Shown: positions 13,479 to 14,484 of the stretch, one piece after another
Layout of the letters: the number at the start of each line of letters is the position of its first letter
How positions within the stretch are numbered: position 1 is the first letter of the stretch
Source of the DNA: Nitrospira sp.
GTDB taxonomy: Bacteria; Nitrospirota; Nitrospiria; Nitrospirales; Nitrospiraceae
DNA length: 14,484 bases
NCBI GenBank assembly: GCA_030456405.1
Contig: JAKDNQ010000037.1
Span: 1 to 14,484, forward strand
Reading direction: 5' to 3'
The notes under the pieces: generated by a model
The model's input: the letters and a program-made list of their open reading frames with translations, nothing else
What the model was told of the DNA's origin: nothing
Databases searched by the model: none
Made by a program: the position numbers and the translations under genes

Positions 13479-14318
13479 TTACATCCCGATCGTTTCGATC
13501 ACCTGCATGTCTTCAGCGGTGAGGGTGAGCTGTTCGGCTTGTAGATCCTCTTTCATATGTTGTGGGTTCGTCGTGCCGGTCAATGGAAGCATGCCTACCT
13601 GCATCGCAAACCGAAAGACAACTTGCGCGAGCCCAACCTCTAGCCGCTTGGCGATGGCTCGAATGCCTGGCTCGGCGAAGACTTCTCGATTGGCAGTCAA
13701 CAGCGAAAAGCCTTGATAGATAATGCCATGGGCTCGGCAGATCTCCCGCACCTCCTTGTCCCATCCGAATGCGGCATAACATCGGTTTTGCACCATCATC
13801 GGTTTCACCGCCGCCTGCGCACAGAGCAGGGTGAGTTGTTCAGCCGTGACATTGCTGATACCGATCATCTTCGTTTTTCCAGATCGATAGAGTCCTTCGA
13901 TGGCGGCCCATACCTCCCAGTCCGCGTCTCCTAATCCTTGCCGCTGATAGGGGCCGTGTAAGACATACGAGTCAAGATAGTCGGTGTGCATGTGGGTCAA
14001 CGAGCTGTCGAAGGACTGCGTCACTTGGGTGGTGAGAGTGGCCGACGCATCGTAGGGGGTGCGATGGTCCTGGCCATTCGTCGGCGTAAACTTGGTTTGA
14101 AGAAAGAGACGATCGCGCGCAACCCCTTGCTTCGCGAGGGCCAGTAATGCCTCCCCCACCAATGCTTCCTGGTAATGGATCAGTTGGTTGGCCGTGTCGA
14201 TGGCTGTGAAGCCAGCTCCCACGGCTCGCTGCACCAGTTGGGTCGTCGCCTCTTTTTTCCATGCCGTGCCATACATGAACGAAGGAACCGGCACATCATT
14301 GTAAGTGGTCAAGGCCAT
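13479..14318 (-). CDS. Aldo/keto reductase
   Basis: This 279-residue NAD(P)H-dependent oxidoreductase has the TIM-barrel aldo/keto reductase pattern. The catalytic tetrad can be placed as D41 (AIDTANQ), Y49 (IHYQEALVGEAL), K76 (FLQTKFTP) and H121 (YVLHGP). GLYRSGKTKMIGISNVT is the second family signature. The spacing between the Asp and the Tyr is two residues longer than in classic family members (DTANQLIHYQE rather than DTAxxYxxE), a variant I associate with a distinct subfamily. The C-terminal cofactor loop LPLTGTTNPQHMKEDL is present. The start is ATG 14318, preceded by GGAG at 14327-14330 with 8-base spacing. It stands alone, convergent with the ABC exporter. The natural substrate is unknown. 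Confidence 0.88.
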   Translation of the reverse strand: MALTTYNDVPVPSFMYGTAWKKEATTQLVQRAVGAGFTAIDTANQLIHYQEALVGEALLALAKQGVARDRLFLQTKFTPTNGQDHRTPYDASATLTTQVTQSFDSSLTHMHTDYLDSYVLHGPYQRQGLGDADWEVWAAIEGLYRSGKTKMIGISNVTAEQLTLLCAQAAVKPMMVQNRCYAAFGWDKEVREICRAHGIIYQGFSLLTANREVFAEPGIRAIAKRLEVGLAQVVFRFAMQVGMLPLTGTTNPQHMKEDLQAEQLTLTAEDMQVIETIGM

Positions 14319-14381
14319 GCTGTGTTCTCCAAGGTGAGCAGACTGTTGGCGCCCGTGAGAGATATGTGACGATAGAAGCGG

Positions 14382-14396
14382 CTCTTAGGGTAAGAG
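14382..14396. repeat. Small perfect hairpin upstream of the aldo/keto reductase
   Basis: CTCTTA-GGG-TAAGAG forms a perfect 6-bp stem with a 3-base loop in the 166-base stretch right of the aldo/keto reductase. No T-run follows on either strand, so it is not a clear terminator. It could be an operator or chance. Nothing else gene-like is visible between 14319 and the window end. Confidence 0.35.
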
Positions 14397-14445
14397 GATT
14401 CCAGTGAGAGATCAATGGCTCGTCTAGCAGGTGTAGATAGCAAGT

Positions 14446-14483
14446 TAATTTGTCCGGTGTATGTAGCACATGATCTGTCCGGT
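14446..14483 (+). repeat. Short direct repeat at the right edge, possible mobile-element end
   Basis: TGTCCGGT occurs at 14451-14458 and again at 14476-14483, exactly 25 bases apart. The preceding bases are also alike (TAATT and TGATC), giving 11 of 13 matching positions. Repeated transposase-binding sites of this kind occur near the ends of some insertion sequences. The window ends here, so no transposase gene can be seen. Confidence 0.4.
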
Positions 14484-14484
14484 T

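Noticed and set aside
1..14484. CRISPR array, tRNA, rRNA or toxin-antitoxin genes
   Set aside because: No regularly spaced short repeats, cloverleaf-like sequence or recognisable toxin-antitoxin pair was seen on either strand.

Overview
The window looks like a piece of a chromosome from Nitrospira or a close relative in the Nitrospirota. I infer this from the mix of genes: a tandem M16 peptidase pair, an orphan larE, an F0-only atp cluster, a tiny bS22-like ribosomal protein, and palindromic intergenic elements of a kind I associate with these genomes. No marker gene in the window proves it. There is no rRNA, tRNA, CRISPR array or transposase gene. Nearly all the genes are housekeeping genes, and the unusual material lies between them.

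Layout, left to right. Positions 1-2265 (+) hold two adjacent M16 peptidase-like genes. The first is cut by the left edge. The second has a signal peptide but has lost the zinc-binding HxxEH motif. Positions 2263-2571 are a composite palindromic repeat, followed by larE (2600-3406, +). Running the other way, 5343-3425 (-) encodes the membrane part of ATP synthase in the order atpI-like, atpB, atpE, atpF. A degenerate copy of the palindromic element sits between atpE and atpF, and no F1 genes are present. Divergent from this, pabB and pabC (5514-7876, +) make p-aminobenzoate for folate. A secreted lytic transglycosylase (7987-8697, +) follows, and its 3' end overlaps the convergent nadB (10276-8633, -). 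nadB is the second gene of an operon whose first gene encodes a small lipoprotein-like protein (10787-10281, -).

Divergent from the lipoprotein gene is a two-gene unit: the 31-residue bS22-like protein and a 72-residue protein of unknown function (10968-11311, +). Another degenerate repeat (11381-11509) lies in front of an MsbA-type ABC exporter (11525-13255, +). A full-length repeat (13253-13467) fills the gap between the exporter and a convergent aldo/keto reductase (14318-13479, -). The right edge (14446-14483) carries a short direct repeat that could belong to the end of a mobile element.

The main result of the hunt is a family of 120-230 bp elements with inverted-repeat ends (consensus left end TAGCAGGATGCTGAAAAAG). 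Four copies are visible. Three of them start exactly on the TAG stop codon of the upstream gene (second M16 gene, atpE, ABC exporter). The two full-length copies carry the same 49-bp module in opposite orientation and at mirror-image positions. One copy is inside the atp operon, and the end of another appears to form the -10 box of the ABC exporter gene. Separately, three genes have promoter-like sequences placed so close to the start codon, with no Shine-Dalgarno sequence, that leaderless or nearly leaderless mRNAs are likely.
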